64,000 nt of DNA from Bimastos eiseni (lineage: Eukaryota; Annelida; Clitellata; Crassiclitellata; Lumbricidae): the NCBI GenBank assembly GCA_959347315.1, contig OY365817.1, forward strand, positions 5,190,643-5,254,642, written 5' to 3'. The translations under genes and the position numbers were made by a program. This document shows positions 15,001 through 27,200 of this stretch, piece after piece. The notes beneath the pieces are model-generated. The model had not been told where the DNA came from, ran no database searches, and saw only the letters and a list, made by a program, of their open reading frames with translations. How positions within the stretch are numbered: position 1 is the stretch's first letter; every line of letters starts with the position of its first letter.

Positions 15001-15145
15001 AAGAAAAGGAAGAGGGACAGAGAATAGAAATGGAAGAAAAGGAAGAGAGACAGAGAATAGAAATGGAAGAAAAGGTAGAGAGACAGAGAATAGAAATGGA
15101 AGAAAAGGAGGAAATACGGAGAGTAGAAGAAAGGAGAGAGAGATG
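1..15145 (+). repeat. 15-kb purine-rich tandem array (33/31-bp units)
   Basis: The array runs without interruption from the first base and decays at about 15100-15145 into GGAGAGAGAGATGATAATTT. The commonest unit is 33 bp, starting AGAATAGAAATGG and ending GAGAGACAG or GAGGGACAG. Read in one frame it gives RIEMEEKEERQ. A second common unit is 31 bp, because ACAGAGAATAG is shortened to ACAGAATAG. Other variants contain GATTAG, GGAATAAAATGAAG, GACGGAG or GAATTGG. The plus strand has roughly three pyrimidines per 33 bases, so it is a long polypurine/polypyrimidine tract. Mixed 31- and 33-bp units shift the frame every few hundred bases and many units carry TAA or TGA, so I do not call it coding. 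The true left end is outside the window. Confidence 0.97.
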
Positions 15146-18021
15146 ATAATTTTGATCAGGTGCATGATGAATTTGTTGATAGCTGTAAAATCCTCTGTGC
15201 CAAATAACTGGTGGTGATGGAATTGTCATGCCTCGAGAATTTATAAATCGTCGAGATTAAATGTCCAACTCCGTGGTTAGAGACATGAACCCGGATCGAT
15301 TGTCACAATCGATCGTGTCTTTTATAAGCACCGCGGTCTTGCCACTGGAACCCGTTGAATTTGTGATAAACGAACCCAGAAGCAGTGAACGATTGAAGGA
15401 TAAATCTAGACCTAATTATACAGAATTAGCCTAGCACCCTTTAGAGTCAAACACTTGTAGTTAATTATCTGATAGGCAGGTAAAGTCTGGGGTCCATTTT
15501 GCTTGGGGTAAACAACGAGGGACAACCCAGCTGCTCTCATATACATGCGACGGATTAGCAACCCGGAGCGTGGGCACTGCCACTACAATATGCTTATCAA
15601 AGCAACACATACGCTTATCAAAACCACTCATAATCTATTAAAACAACGCCTGTGCAGGCCCGTCGAGAGCAAAGTGGGGGCCCGGGTCAACTTATATTTT
15701 TGAGTTTGAGTGAAAGACTGATTGACAGTATACTGTAATATGATGTAGGCCTATTAGAAAATTTTGCAAAAATTACAAGCACTAAGCTTACATCATACAT
15801 TATTATTACTATTATTATTATTATTATTAATAGAATTATTATTATCTATAATTATTATTATTATTATTATTTTTATTATCATTATTATTATTATTATACA
15901 TATATGTTTCACATTATGCTGTTATCGCCCATGATGAGCTAATGGAGTGTTGGCAATGTTATTATTATTATTGTTGTTGTTGTTGTTATTGTTATCGTTT
16001 TTATTATTATTATTATCATTATTATTATTATTATTACTATTATTATTATTATCAACGGATCTGTCATCAGGCTATCTGGGTCGCCGCTTGTCAGTGGATC
16101 ATGTAAAAGGATGTTCTTGAAGGAAACTTTCGCTTCCATGTGCTGTTTTGGTGTTCTGTGAAGGGGACTTCTGAGAGAGCAGAGATAAGTAGGTCTTAAA
16201 TGAATACATACCATCAATTTCAACTTTAACATTGATTCTAAGAAACAGTGTTATTAACAACTACTTTTAAGGGCAAAAATTAACAGTTTCAAAGTTTGTG
16301 GCTATGATTTTTAATTGCTTCTTGGTTTGAATGTTTAACATTTACATGTTTAAAGGGTGTAACTTGGATTTTTTTTAAAATTCACTTTAATAAAAAAAGT
16401 TAAAAATATTTTTTTTATTTTCCAAAAAAATTAAAAAAAATTTTTTATTCGCGTGGCCCAACATCCAAGTCTCATATCGATACAATGTCTAATGTATGTG
16501 CAAAATTTCGTGCTTGTATCACAAAGTGCACATTCACTGAATATTTCGGATCTATGCCGCTGCACTATACCGCATCGTGGCTTACAAGGAGATAATACTA
16601 TATAGGCATATATGTATATATGTATGTATATATATAATCATTAGAATGTTAATTCGATCAGTCTCCTAAGACATAGAACTCTAATATTGAGCGACTTTTC
16701 ATGTAATAATTATTAAGTAAATCTATTGATTAATTTTTGATTTATTGCGTTTAGAGCACGATGGCATTCCCATAGCCATCCACACATCAGGTCATTAATA
16801 GAGGCTATTTCGTTAATCTGGCTTTAGAGTCATTATTATTATTATTGTGTGATTTTAATGTTAACGGTAGGCCAATTTATCGGCCACAGGGAGTTTCTTC
16901 GGCAGTGTCATAATAATTATTGCATCTGATCAGTCGATGGCCGATGTGCAAGCCAAACCCTAGGCTTATGCAGTCCAGTGGAAAGTCACACACACAAGGA
17001 GTGGGAGAAGACATTGAAACGGGCTACACAGGAATGAGTCCACGCGAAAACATGATTTTGGTAGAGTTATGAAAACACGTTCACACTCTGCAAAGCGAAC
17101 GTTTGTTGAAAGTTAGCTTCAAAGTCTAGGACCAGTGATTGTAATTGTATTTCTCGTCTGACATACATAGCGCCACCTCAAGAAAAAAAACTCGCTCCCA
17201 ATCCACACAAGTTAAATTACTGTCGAGTAATACAGACTTTCGGCTATACATGTATATCGAAACTGTTAAAAGGACAAACTGGGAAGTTCGAACCGCAGCT
17301 CTCGAGATTTTGGTGAAGGAAAAGGTTGACGCTTTCTAAGATTCTTACAAAGAAACACACATGCGCACACGCCTCTACACACCTACAATCATACATGTGT
17401 GTGTATGTGTCTGTCTCTGTGTGTTTGTGTGTGTGCGAGAGAGCGAGCGCGTGTATGCATAGTTCACGCTGACAGACTATATGGTCTTTAAATACAGGTC
17501 AATCAAAGACTTTGACATCCATAAACTATCGTACCAATTCCAACATAGTACTGATCTTCAAGTCAATTTTATGTCCCTCCCACCCCAGATAGAACGCTGT
17601 CCGTCTCACTTGTTTATTAACAACGCAAAGTGCTTAATAAAGTTATATTTTGTCAATCATTAATCGATTGCAAAAACCGCAGAAAATTCATTCTAAGTGT
17701 CTTTTGACGTGGAATGTAGAGAATAGAACGAGTCTGTAATATCTTAGCATAACATAATACATAGCAAAAACATCTTATACCTGGCTAGCTCTATAATTTT
17801 CTCTTCATTTAAATATCATTTACACAACCTCAATTCTAGATAATATTCACAAGGCGCATGATAATATTTATACAGCGATCCTTCAATTGTAAAATAAAAG
17901 AAAGCACTAATTAGCAATTGTCATTGGCACACATTGACATTCAAATATTAATCAACGTTCAATATGTTAATTAACAATATGAAAAAAGAAGAAATGGTTT
18001 CCACCAGCGATTCATTCTGCC
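15146..18021. other. Intergenic DNA between the array and the XPNPEP2-like gene
   Basis: No coding sequence is recognised. The stretch holds two ATT-type microsatellites (15799-16053), an A/T homopolymer-rich patch (about 16362-16450) and a GT/GA tract (17394-17450). Part of it must be the 3' UTR of the minus-strand gene that stops at 18022. A minus-strand AATAAA lies at 17618-17613, about 400 bases beyond the stop, and is a possible but unproven polyadenylation signal. A minus-strand tRNA-like patch (box-A-like TGGCAAGACCGCGG, then GGGTTCATGTC) lies around 15280-15360 and is too weak to call. Confidence 0.6.
15799..16053. repeat. ATT/GTT microsatellites
   Basis: Two imperfect trinucleotide tracts, at 15799-15898 (ATT with scattered changes) and 15958-16053 (ATT mixed with GTT), are separated by about 60 bases of ordinary sequence. 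The minus-strand reading frame through the second tract is an isoleucine/threonine run and is not a gene. Confidence 0.9.
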
Positions 18022-18258
18022 TCAAAAGCTCTTAGTCGTCGTCATAACTGAAAGTGTGGCTAAAACGACGGAGAAAAGAAGAAGAGACGAAGTAAACGAC
18101 GGCTGATGACTGGCATTGATCAACGGACTAATCGTCGTCTTGATAGGTTGGACTCTGGCCAACAGCCAATCATAGGCTTCCTGGTTCTGTCTTACATCTC
18201 GAAGATATGGACCAACCTCATCAAGACAACGCTGGTTGTACTTGTTGAGGAAATTTTT
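18022..18258 (-). CDS. XPNPEP2: XPNPEP2-like exon 22: C-terminus with GPI-type tail
   Basis: Acceptor GATATTGTAG opens 79 codons ending in TGA at 18024-18022. It begins [19 protein letters not shown], the usual C-terminal helix of the family. It ends with a Ser/Thr-rich spacer and a hydrophobic run, [16 protein letters not shown], a few residues before the stop. That arrangement is a GPI-attachment signal, as known for mammalian XPNPEP2. The exact attachment residue is not determined. Confidence 0.9.
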   Translation of the reverse strand, partial: KNFLNKYNQRCLDEVGPYLRDVRQNQEAYDWLLARVQPIKTTISPLINASHQPSFTSSLLLFSVVLATLSVMTTTKSF

Positions 18259-21200
18259 CTACAATATCAACAACAACCAACGTTAAAAAATTTTATTGAT
18301 AAACAAAATGAAATTATATACAATAAATGTAAAATACATTTACGTAGACAAAGGAAGTATTTGAGAGGCCCATACTAGCCAACAGAGACATCATATTTCA
18401 ATAATGCATGCTGAAAGCGTTACTATGGTCAAAGTTATTTTCAACACCAAGTAGATACCATAAAAAGTAAAATAGTGTAATAATAACCTATTGCAATGTA
18501 CGACAAAGAATATGTTATGAGATTACGATATAAGTACAACTGATAAACCCATCGCCATAACCATTGAAATTCTAAATTGTGGACGAGAGCTGAAGACTGA
18601 CTGACCTGACTAAGAGTTAGACTACTGTAGTCGATGAGTTTTGGCTCGTATGGAACCATGGTTACTGGGTGAAATCCAAGGAACTTCTTGCCATTAAAAT
18701 GATTCTACAAACACAGTTTAATACAAAAACAATTATTGGATATCAACTACAAGAGCATTTACGATGCTCTTGTATAAAAAATATATTTTTAACATTTTTA
18801 TTGACCTTTCATACCAGCCAAATGAAACACCTTCAAACCCCACACTTAGTTGAGTAAAAAAATACAAAATTTACATTACTTGGTTACGCGAAGTGATCAA
18901 GCGCAACCGACTTAGGCCTATGCAATATGCAACCGCTGAATTTGGTTGGACACCAAGATAATATATTTTTATTGTAGACGTGACATCAGCTTCGAATTAA
19001 GTGAGGACGATGACTACTGAGGTTGCATACGTCAGAATACGGTAACTTAATATTACTTCTCAGTGGTGCTTATTTGAAATCTAAGAGATCTGTACAAACG
19101 GGGTAGCGCTGGATCCATCTATCAAAGTCACATCCAGGATTAGCAATTTGATGTCATCCAAGTTGCAAACGTCATATTAAGATAGCGCAGCCTAATAATA
19201 ATCATGTGTCATGTTTGATTATTGGTGTCACGATTTATTTGCAGGATAGAATGTAAATGTCAGCGCGTAAATTAGGCCTACGAGTACATTCACTGTATCC
19301 ATCGAAAGATAGAGAGCGGTCAGCCTGTTGAATTTTTAATGTTGATGAATATCGCTGGCGGACTTTCTAAATATGCTGAAGACTCATCTTTTGAGTAACA
19401 TTCCTTAAACAGCGGATTTCATGAAAGCAGGACAGTCGTACTTCTAGTATAAAATAATGAAACAATAACATGCACTGTTTAGCAGCATCTTATTGATCTA
19501 CTCTGTGCTGTCAACAGCGGCCTCAAAATACATGTACTTTACAAATATTAGTACATAAAATGATCAAGTGGCTTCCGTTGGGCTGTATCGTAATTAAACT
19601 GCCTCAGTCGATGATCACTCTCAGTTAAATAATTTTCAGAATTATTATCCTTCGAAGAATGAAGGCCAATAATTAAATAATAATAAGTAAGATTTTGGTT
19701 ATTTCAAACGCGCGGCTTTTTCACAAAATTCAGAAACGTTTGATTAATTGTTTAATTTAAAGCGTGTTATCTGTTTCGATGAAACATATGATCTATTTAA
19801 ATAAAACGTATGATCTGTTTAAATAAAACGTATGATCTGTTTAAATAAAACGTATGATCTGTTTAAATAAAATATGGTTTGATTCTATAAGATGAATGAT
19901 CTGTTTCGATGAAACGTATGATTTGTTACGATCATAGAATCCATTATGAATGCCAACCGTTGTGTTGGCCTCGACCACTTGGATGAGAGTCTCCAGACGA
20001 ATTCCATAGTAGTTGTCTTCGTAATATCCAGGCTCTGAAGTTCAACCAGCAGAGCCAATTTTAGCCAATATTTTATATCGTTATAGAAACCAGTGGAACC
20101 GTTTGCCATAATTTATCTATCTTGGTGGTGAGCAATAGCTTATGTTGAAATAGTGTCAGAAATATTGATAGATATATTTCTTGCGAGTTGTAAAGACCCA
20201 TGAATACTCATTGAATAGGCAACGATACTTCTCCATACGACTAAAAAGTCTTTGTTTCATTCTGCTTCATTTGGGGAATACTTTCAATTTGTTTCTTTAT
20301 TATTAAGTATGAAACTAAACTTGATTTCTGAAAAGTTTCATGAAATGTTTACAGTCCCGTCATTCTCCAATCGGTCAACCAAATCAAATACTTGGAAATT
20401 TTGGTAAATAATACCATAACATTATATTATACATGTTATATATCCGTAGCTTAAGTTTTCTCATAGAGAACATTAAGAAAGACTTACTTGAATTGCCTTA
20501 ACAGAAACTTATGTATCTTTGTAACATTCGTTTAATTCAAATAGGCCTACCGTCGGAGAAGAACATTCCTTCGTAGATCGGAGTCCATTGTGAACTGAAT
20601 CCTATGGTAATTCGTCCAGGACCTAAGCATAACATAGCATTTGAGCATAACTATTCAAAGTGTGAGTAGGACATTCAATTTTTCATCCATAACTTCTATA
20701 GCGCCGGTGTATACTGCTCAAGGCATCAACCAAAGTATAATATTGACCCGTAAGACTGACTTATAATCAATTTGAAAGAAGTGAAGAGTCTGACTTTGAC
20801 GACAAATTATATACATATAAGCACATAAGCAAAACAGACAGGCCAAAAAGAAGAGCATTCCTAGATCTATGTCCTGCAGCCGACAAGCATCTTTAACCAA
20901 GAGTAATTAATTCTTGTTTAGGTGTGATTAAAGAAAGACAATCAGTACTGCTACTTACAACGATCTCGTTGAGGCAATACACTGGGGCGGAGGGTGCAAT
21001 TGACTTCGGGGCAATTAACTGTGGCAATTGACCGGAGATAAATAATTATTGTCCTAGAATCATTAATAATAATTATAATCACCCACAATAGGTTTAGATA
21101 TTTCGGAGAACAAAATCTACTCATGTAGCGAAAAGTAGGGAAGTAATAAAAGCGTCGCTTAAATTCAAAAAGAATAGTTGTGTAAGTGCACAAACATATC

Positions 21201-24200
21201 TAGGCCTAAATGTATATATCGTGGTATAAGTTTCCTAAGAGTATCTAAGTGGTGTGTGATGATCAGAGTAAGATGTGATTTGGTCATCCATGTATACCTT
21301 CATGAACGCTGAGGAAATATCCGATTCCATGACCGGTTCCGTGATTGTAATCCCAGCCATTCTTCCAGAGAGGAGCTCTTGCAATTGCATCGAAATCGCT
21401 TCCTAGATTGTAAGATCAAACTACACGTATTCCGAGACATCCTCAAAGAAGCCAATAAAACGTAGGATATTATTCGTTACATGCGTCATGTAAAGGCAGA
21501 GATTCACGCATTTTAATCCAAAAATGTCATGTTGTTGAGACTACTTTTTCCTGGAACTATTGTTCGATAAAAGTCATTTAGTTAACCAATGAAATTGATG
21601 ATGTGTTGATAGAAGGATGACTCAGTAAATCATTGACGATATGTCGCTAACAAAACAACTGACAGTTCATTAGACAATATAGTGACGTCGAATGCATAGG
21701 CTCGCAATACTCATCTTGCCTTTGGTTTGATTTGTTACCTGTTTTTGGACTCTGAATCAATCCGGACAAAACACAACGAATACAATAAGCAGCACACAAA
21801 GTCAGCCATAGAGAGAAGATAACATTATAAGACTTACCGTAAAGACCTTCTGGCCAAATGGTTTCAGCAAGATCAATATTTCCCTTCAAAACCGTTGTAT
21901 ACGCCTCCTAAAACAAGTAAATAATTTCAAATGATTGCGTATCAGAAGTCTTTAATTCGGTTAGAGAGTAGAGACACAGGGTGATGATTAACAGGCACGG
22001 AAGGAATGTTGGTTGGTGATCTGGGTAACCATCGACCGGTGCCTTAAGCTTTTCACACAGCGCGATAAAAAGCGAAAATCATGAATCGTCAATCAATCAA
22101 GCAATCTCGTTTATTGTAGCCATACTGGCAAACAGTATTCAATGCAAAACAAGTTACAGTAATACATGGGGTTTTCGGAACCCTCTTTTACCTGATAGAT
22201 GGCGCAATCGTTCCATTTCCTTAAGAGATTTTCGATTACATATCATTGATGCTGATTGGTTAGAGCGGTCGACCCATAACGTTCTGTGTGCGCTGAGGGA
22301 GCGGGTTCAACCCTCGTCCGGGGAGTTATTGTGTAGGGACCTCGAGCAAGTCCTTCTCGTCCAATTATCCTGTGTGGCTGATTGGTTAGAGCGATCAACC
22401 CGTAACGCTCAATGTGCGCTTAGGGAGCAGGTTCGATCCTCGTCCAGGGAGTTACTGTGTAGGGACCTTGAGCAAGTCCTTTGCACACAATTGCTATGCA
22501 TTACAACTGCAGCTGCGCCGTCGAGGCGTGTGTGCACTTCAGAATTAAACTGTAAAAAGGACGATATTATAATCAAATAACAGTCGTATTGTATTGTAGT
22601 GTATAAACTGGCCGCGGTGGAGCTCTTCAAGAAGGACTCGTTCGAGTGGTTAAACGATATTTAATTTTTTAAACTTTTCTCATTTTTTCTCCATTTTTCA
22701 GTTCACAAATTTTCAGTTATGTTCGTAAAAATATAATACATTGCATTTTCATGCAGGCCTGAGATGTTTGCAAAATTTCAGCTCTGTAGGTCGACGGAAA
22801 CAAACCTGAAAAACAGTTGAAAGACTACCAACCGTGAAAAACTTAACCAGCCAAGTTAAATAAAAGAGGGTAACAATAAATGTTATAAACTAAAGGCTAC
22901 AAAAGGTGCCCCAAAAGGATTAAATCCCGCTGGAAGGGAAACTCGAGTAGCAGAATTAACAAAGCAAAAAATAAGACAACCTCCTATTAATATTAGGCAG
23001 CTTCTAATATATTAGGGGCCTGGGCAATTAAAGAGGGGGACCAAGGACGAGTGGGGGACCTAGGACGAGTGGGGGACCAAGGACGAGTGGGGGACCAAGG
23101 ACGAGTGGGGGACCAAGGACGAGTGGGGGACCAAGGACGAGTGGGGGACCAAGGACGAGTGGGGGACCAAGGACGAGTGGGGGACCAAGGACGAGTGGGG
23201 GACCAAGGACGAGTGGGGGACCAAGGACGAGTGGGGGACCAAGGACGAGTGGGGGACCAAGGACGAGCGTGAGACCTACTGCCCTCGTTGCTAGATTGCT
23301 CTTTGAAGAGAGATCTTGAATTACTCAAAAGTCAAAACGGAACTGACGACAAATCAGGCATCGAGAATGGACTTAACCACTCGCTTTCCGAGGCTGTGAA
23401 AATTGAGGCCCTATCTGTGCACATATCAGAGACTGCTCTACGGTGTTACAGAGACCGTTTATTTTCCAATTGTTCCATATAAACAGAACAAAAACTGAAG
23501 TATATGCCGCTTAGGGATGTGGTGAGCATGACTGAAGATGTCCAATCTGATAAAATCTAGACATTGAATGGAAGAGTTTTAATCGTGCTTCTAACCTTGA
23601 CTATTGCACTTGGTGTACCGTAGTGTAGTGTTCTAGTGACGTCTGTTGTACCATCGCTAAACAGAATCATTTAATAAACAACAAAGCTCATTTAAGAATC
23701 CATTAAATGCGTACAACGACACTCAGAAGGAAGATGAACCTCAAATAGTTACCATAACCGTAATCAAAAGCTTCTGTATCAAACCTTTTGAAAAGGCCCT
23801 TATGACTTTTATTGAACCTATAAATAAGTGCTCTACGCGGGATTGTGGCTACTTAACAGATCTAAACGCCTACTGTGTCTTAATCTGACTCTTGAATTGT
23901 TCGAAACGGAACTGACGACAAATCAAGCACCGATAGTGGACTTGCCACTCACTTTCAAAGACGGTCAGTTTCGTTTTGAATAATTCAAGAGTCAGCTTAA
24001 TACACGGTGGACGTTTTTGACGAAACAGATTTCTTAGAACTATCATGGGGGCGTTTATTTATTATTTGTGAGTAGTTGATTTACGATACCGAACTGTACA
24101 CCCGATACTGTAGCGCCTTTCGTTAGCTTCGCCATCACTGTCATTCTTCAGTGTCCTGGCTACGTACTTGTATATATGCATATTTGATACCCTAATCTAT

Positions 24201-27200
24201 ATTTGTCGATCTGAGTTCCGCAGCTATTCTTGCTGTCCGTGAATCTCTAAATCACAATATCTCAATATTTAAATGACTCGATCCCACAGCCTTTTTGCTG
24301 CACGTGGATTCATAAATCAATTCCTTAATCTATAGGTAACGATGAGTTCTAAATCTACCAAACTGCACAATCAGCAAAGTCACCAACAACACCACAAGGC
24401 TCCATTAGGGAATTAGGAATCTAGCTCATACGGACACCCGATAAACGACTCATAAATAGCTTTAATCAGTTCTTATCATTTCGCTCACGAATATAAGAAC
24501 CAGACTAAATCAACATAGCCAGTGAGGATAATCAATAATAAGTTCACAATTCATTACGAAGAAACGACATGCAAGTAATAAACGACTTGCTCATATAATC
24601 TCATAATCATAAGTTCATATAAACTACTTAATCATCCTTAATCATCAGGGACCTAATACTGGTCTGATAATCCTTCTCATAAAGGTGAGCCTCACGGGGT
24701 TACATAATTCAAGACCATTGTCTCAATGATAATAATAAAAATAATAGTACTATTTAAAATAAACTACATAATAAAAGGTTCCCTATATAATAATAAGAAT
24801 CCCGTTGCACAGACTTTACCTCGTATGAGCTGAACCGTCAAGAGCCAGCTAAAACACTTAGGCAGGGTATTATATACCTAGGTGAGCTAAGGCATGCAGT
24901 CACTGAAGCCAATCCTAGAAGAGCTACTTCCTAGAAGACGGCCCAGCACAGGTGCCAGGTATACTAGGAAGGTATGAACACTTAGGATCGATGACCAATA
25001 GAAATGACTTAACAATTATAATAATATAATGATAATTATTGTATCTAATATTATTGGCCTTATGATAGCACTCTTGGTAGCGCTATAGAATTCTAAGGTA
25101 ACGATTACGAATAAACCTATATCTACATGTATGTGGGTTATTATTGCACTGTGATGACATTGTTTGATACAAAATTCTACGATGCAATTGACTTACAGAT
25201 ATTGTCCGCCAGAGTCGAGCAGATACACATCCTGAGTGTTGATGGGGCTGTTTGTATCATTACTCGATCGGTCTGGACGGTAGTGAATGATGGCTGCGTG
25301 AGGTCCGACAGCAGAGATGGCATCGAAACTAAGACCTCTGTAATTTGGATATGTGCTGGAAAACATAGAAGGAAAAAGGCACCGATCATTATTGACTTAA
25401 GAAGCACCAATGACCAATTTAATTTTTATTACCGAAATTTGATATCGCACTTCTTCCAACATTTTTTGCTCAGAAGTGCACACACACGACTCGACGGCGC
25501 AATTGCAATTGTAGTGCAGAGTAATTGTGCGCGAAGGACTTGCGCAAGGTCCCTACACAGTGACTCCCCGGACGAGGGTCAAACCCGCTCGTTCAGCGTA
25601 CACTGAACGTTACGAGCTGGCCGCTCTAACCAATCGGCCACCGTGCCACACATTTGAATAATATCAACGCACAACGAATCTACGACTAAATGACTTCTAT
25701 AAATTCATTGCCAGACTAAGCCTAGATAGAGTCGATGATCGCTTCAAAGAAAGTCATATTGAAATCTATATTAAAGACTCAACAGAAGAAATCGGTGGAA
25801 ATCCGATGATTAGTAAAAAAAACTCAGGCAACGATGGATAAATAATCTACAAAAGAGACTCATCAAATTCCGATAAATCATAGAAACGAAAATCAGGCAA
25901 CGATGGGTATATTATAAATAGTTTTTTTAATGTACTTAAACATTAGTGTTAAATTATAGTTGGGGGCGAGTGTCAGAAACTGACATGAGTTAACGTGTTT
26001 GTTATCAGAGTGCAACACACTTTGATGAGTAGACCTAAACAGCATGGTTTGATTCGCCGAAACAAATGTCTGGCCTTGTTAGTTAAAGTATATTGCTGAC
26101 AACCCACTACTGATCATAGCGTAGTTTGAAGAGTCGATTAGGCAGAAAACCCACTGAAGTGCTACACAGCGTATACAACAGCGGACCAAACACATAAACT
26201 TACTGGACGCCTCAGTCAAGACTCTTGACCTCGAATTGAGATGACTGATGCTGATTGATAAAGTGCATGGATGCAGGTGGCTAACGACCTCAGAGCAGAA
26301 CCAGAAACGCCAGTCATCACTTGAGAACAATCGAGACCTAATTCGTACCTTCTTATCTCCTTCAGTTTATCGGCAGCCGAGACTTCCGTCCATTGTCTAC
26401 CTTCGGCAATCTGAATTTGATACATATGAAGATTTAATTGCACTTAAGACAGAGACAGAGAGAGAGAGAATCAGAGAGAGACAGAGACAGAGACAGACAA
26501 AACCACAGTGACATCGAAGAGTTAGTCTGGAATGGAACTAGGAACGACGTATGTTAAGAGCAAGTTCATTGTCGTTGCCATCAACCAATCAATCGCTTAC
26601 CATATGGACGTCTTAATTGTGATAGAGTCATCGCACACTCCGTCATCGGATGCTCCACCATAGCAACATTATGATCAATCTCAAACTAGAAATACTTGAC
26701 ACAATAACTTTCAGTTAAATACCATTTGTATGTTAAAGTAGCACTTAAGTGTATGAGTGAAATGCCTAAAGGAATCAACTCAAGTAAAACGCCAATTTGT
26801 TGTTTACTAATGACAATATTCAGAACTGACCTCCTTTTCTAGAAAGGCCAAGAACTCGATTAATGCCGCCGAGTCTCGCATCTACACAAATAGAAAACAT
26901 TCACCAGATGTACAAACTTTCAACTTTCTTGATCATTACCAAAATGTAGATGTTTCTGAGTTATTTCTATTTACAGAAGCAAAACTGAATTCTTATGGAA
27001 ATTTCTATTTCATTTCTATTTTATTTCTATTTCCATTTCTATTTCATTTCTATTTCATTTCTATTTCCATTTCTATTTGCAAACCAGTCGTCACCGCAGT
27101 TCATTTTGATTGCACGCCATTGCATAAATTTACGGCAAAACATTTTCTACGGAGTTGTTCAAAAATCCTTCCAATCATGAATTCATGTTTTTGGGAAGAG

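Larger units (their letters stand above)
22130..22876 (+). mobile_element. Inverted-repeat-ended element, copy A, split by SINEs
   Basis: The left part (about 22130-22250) contains ACCCTCTTTTAC and ATGGCGCAATCGTTCCATTT. The right part (22601-22874) contains GGAGCTCTTCAAGAAGGACT, GCAAAATTTCAGCTCTGTAG and ends TAAAAGAGGGT. The two parts join smoothly when compared with copies at 30690-31085 and 39332-39905, so the SINE pair between them is a later insertion. ACCCTCTTTTA near one end and TAAAAGAGGGT at the other are inverted, as in a small non-autonomous DNA transposon. However, similarity between copies extends some 30 bases past the left inverted motif, so the outer border is uncertain. Confidence 0.7.

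Noticed and set aside
26..15146. Many plus-strand Glu/Lys/Arg-rich frames in the array
   Set aside because: They are fragments of the same tandem repeat cut by 31-bp units and stop variants; none extends beyond the repeat or has splice or promoter context.
22252..22330. tRNA gene
   Set aside because: Pol III boxes are present, but the cloverleaf does not close and the same unit recurs with a long shared body, so it is a SINE head.
23035..23267. CRISPR-like regular repeats
   Set aside because: The 18-bp units are directly adjacent without unique spacers, and the DNA is clearly eukaryotic.
22993..23328. WSPTRP-repeat frame and its plus-strand counterpart
   Set aside because: A product of the 18-bp minisatellite, whose length is divisible by three. 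It lies within an intron.
25127..25606. 159-codon plus-strand frame
   Set aside because: Its first part is antisense to exon 15 of the peptidase gene and its last part is a minus-strand SINE.
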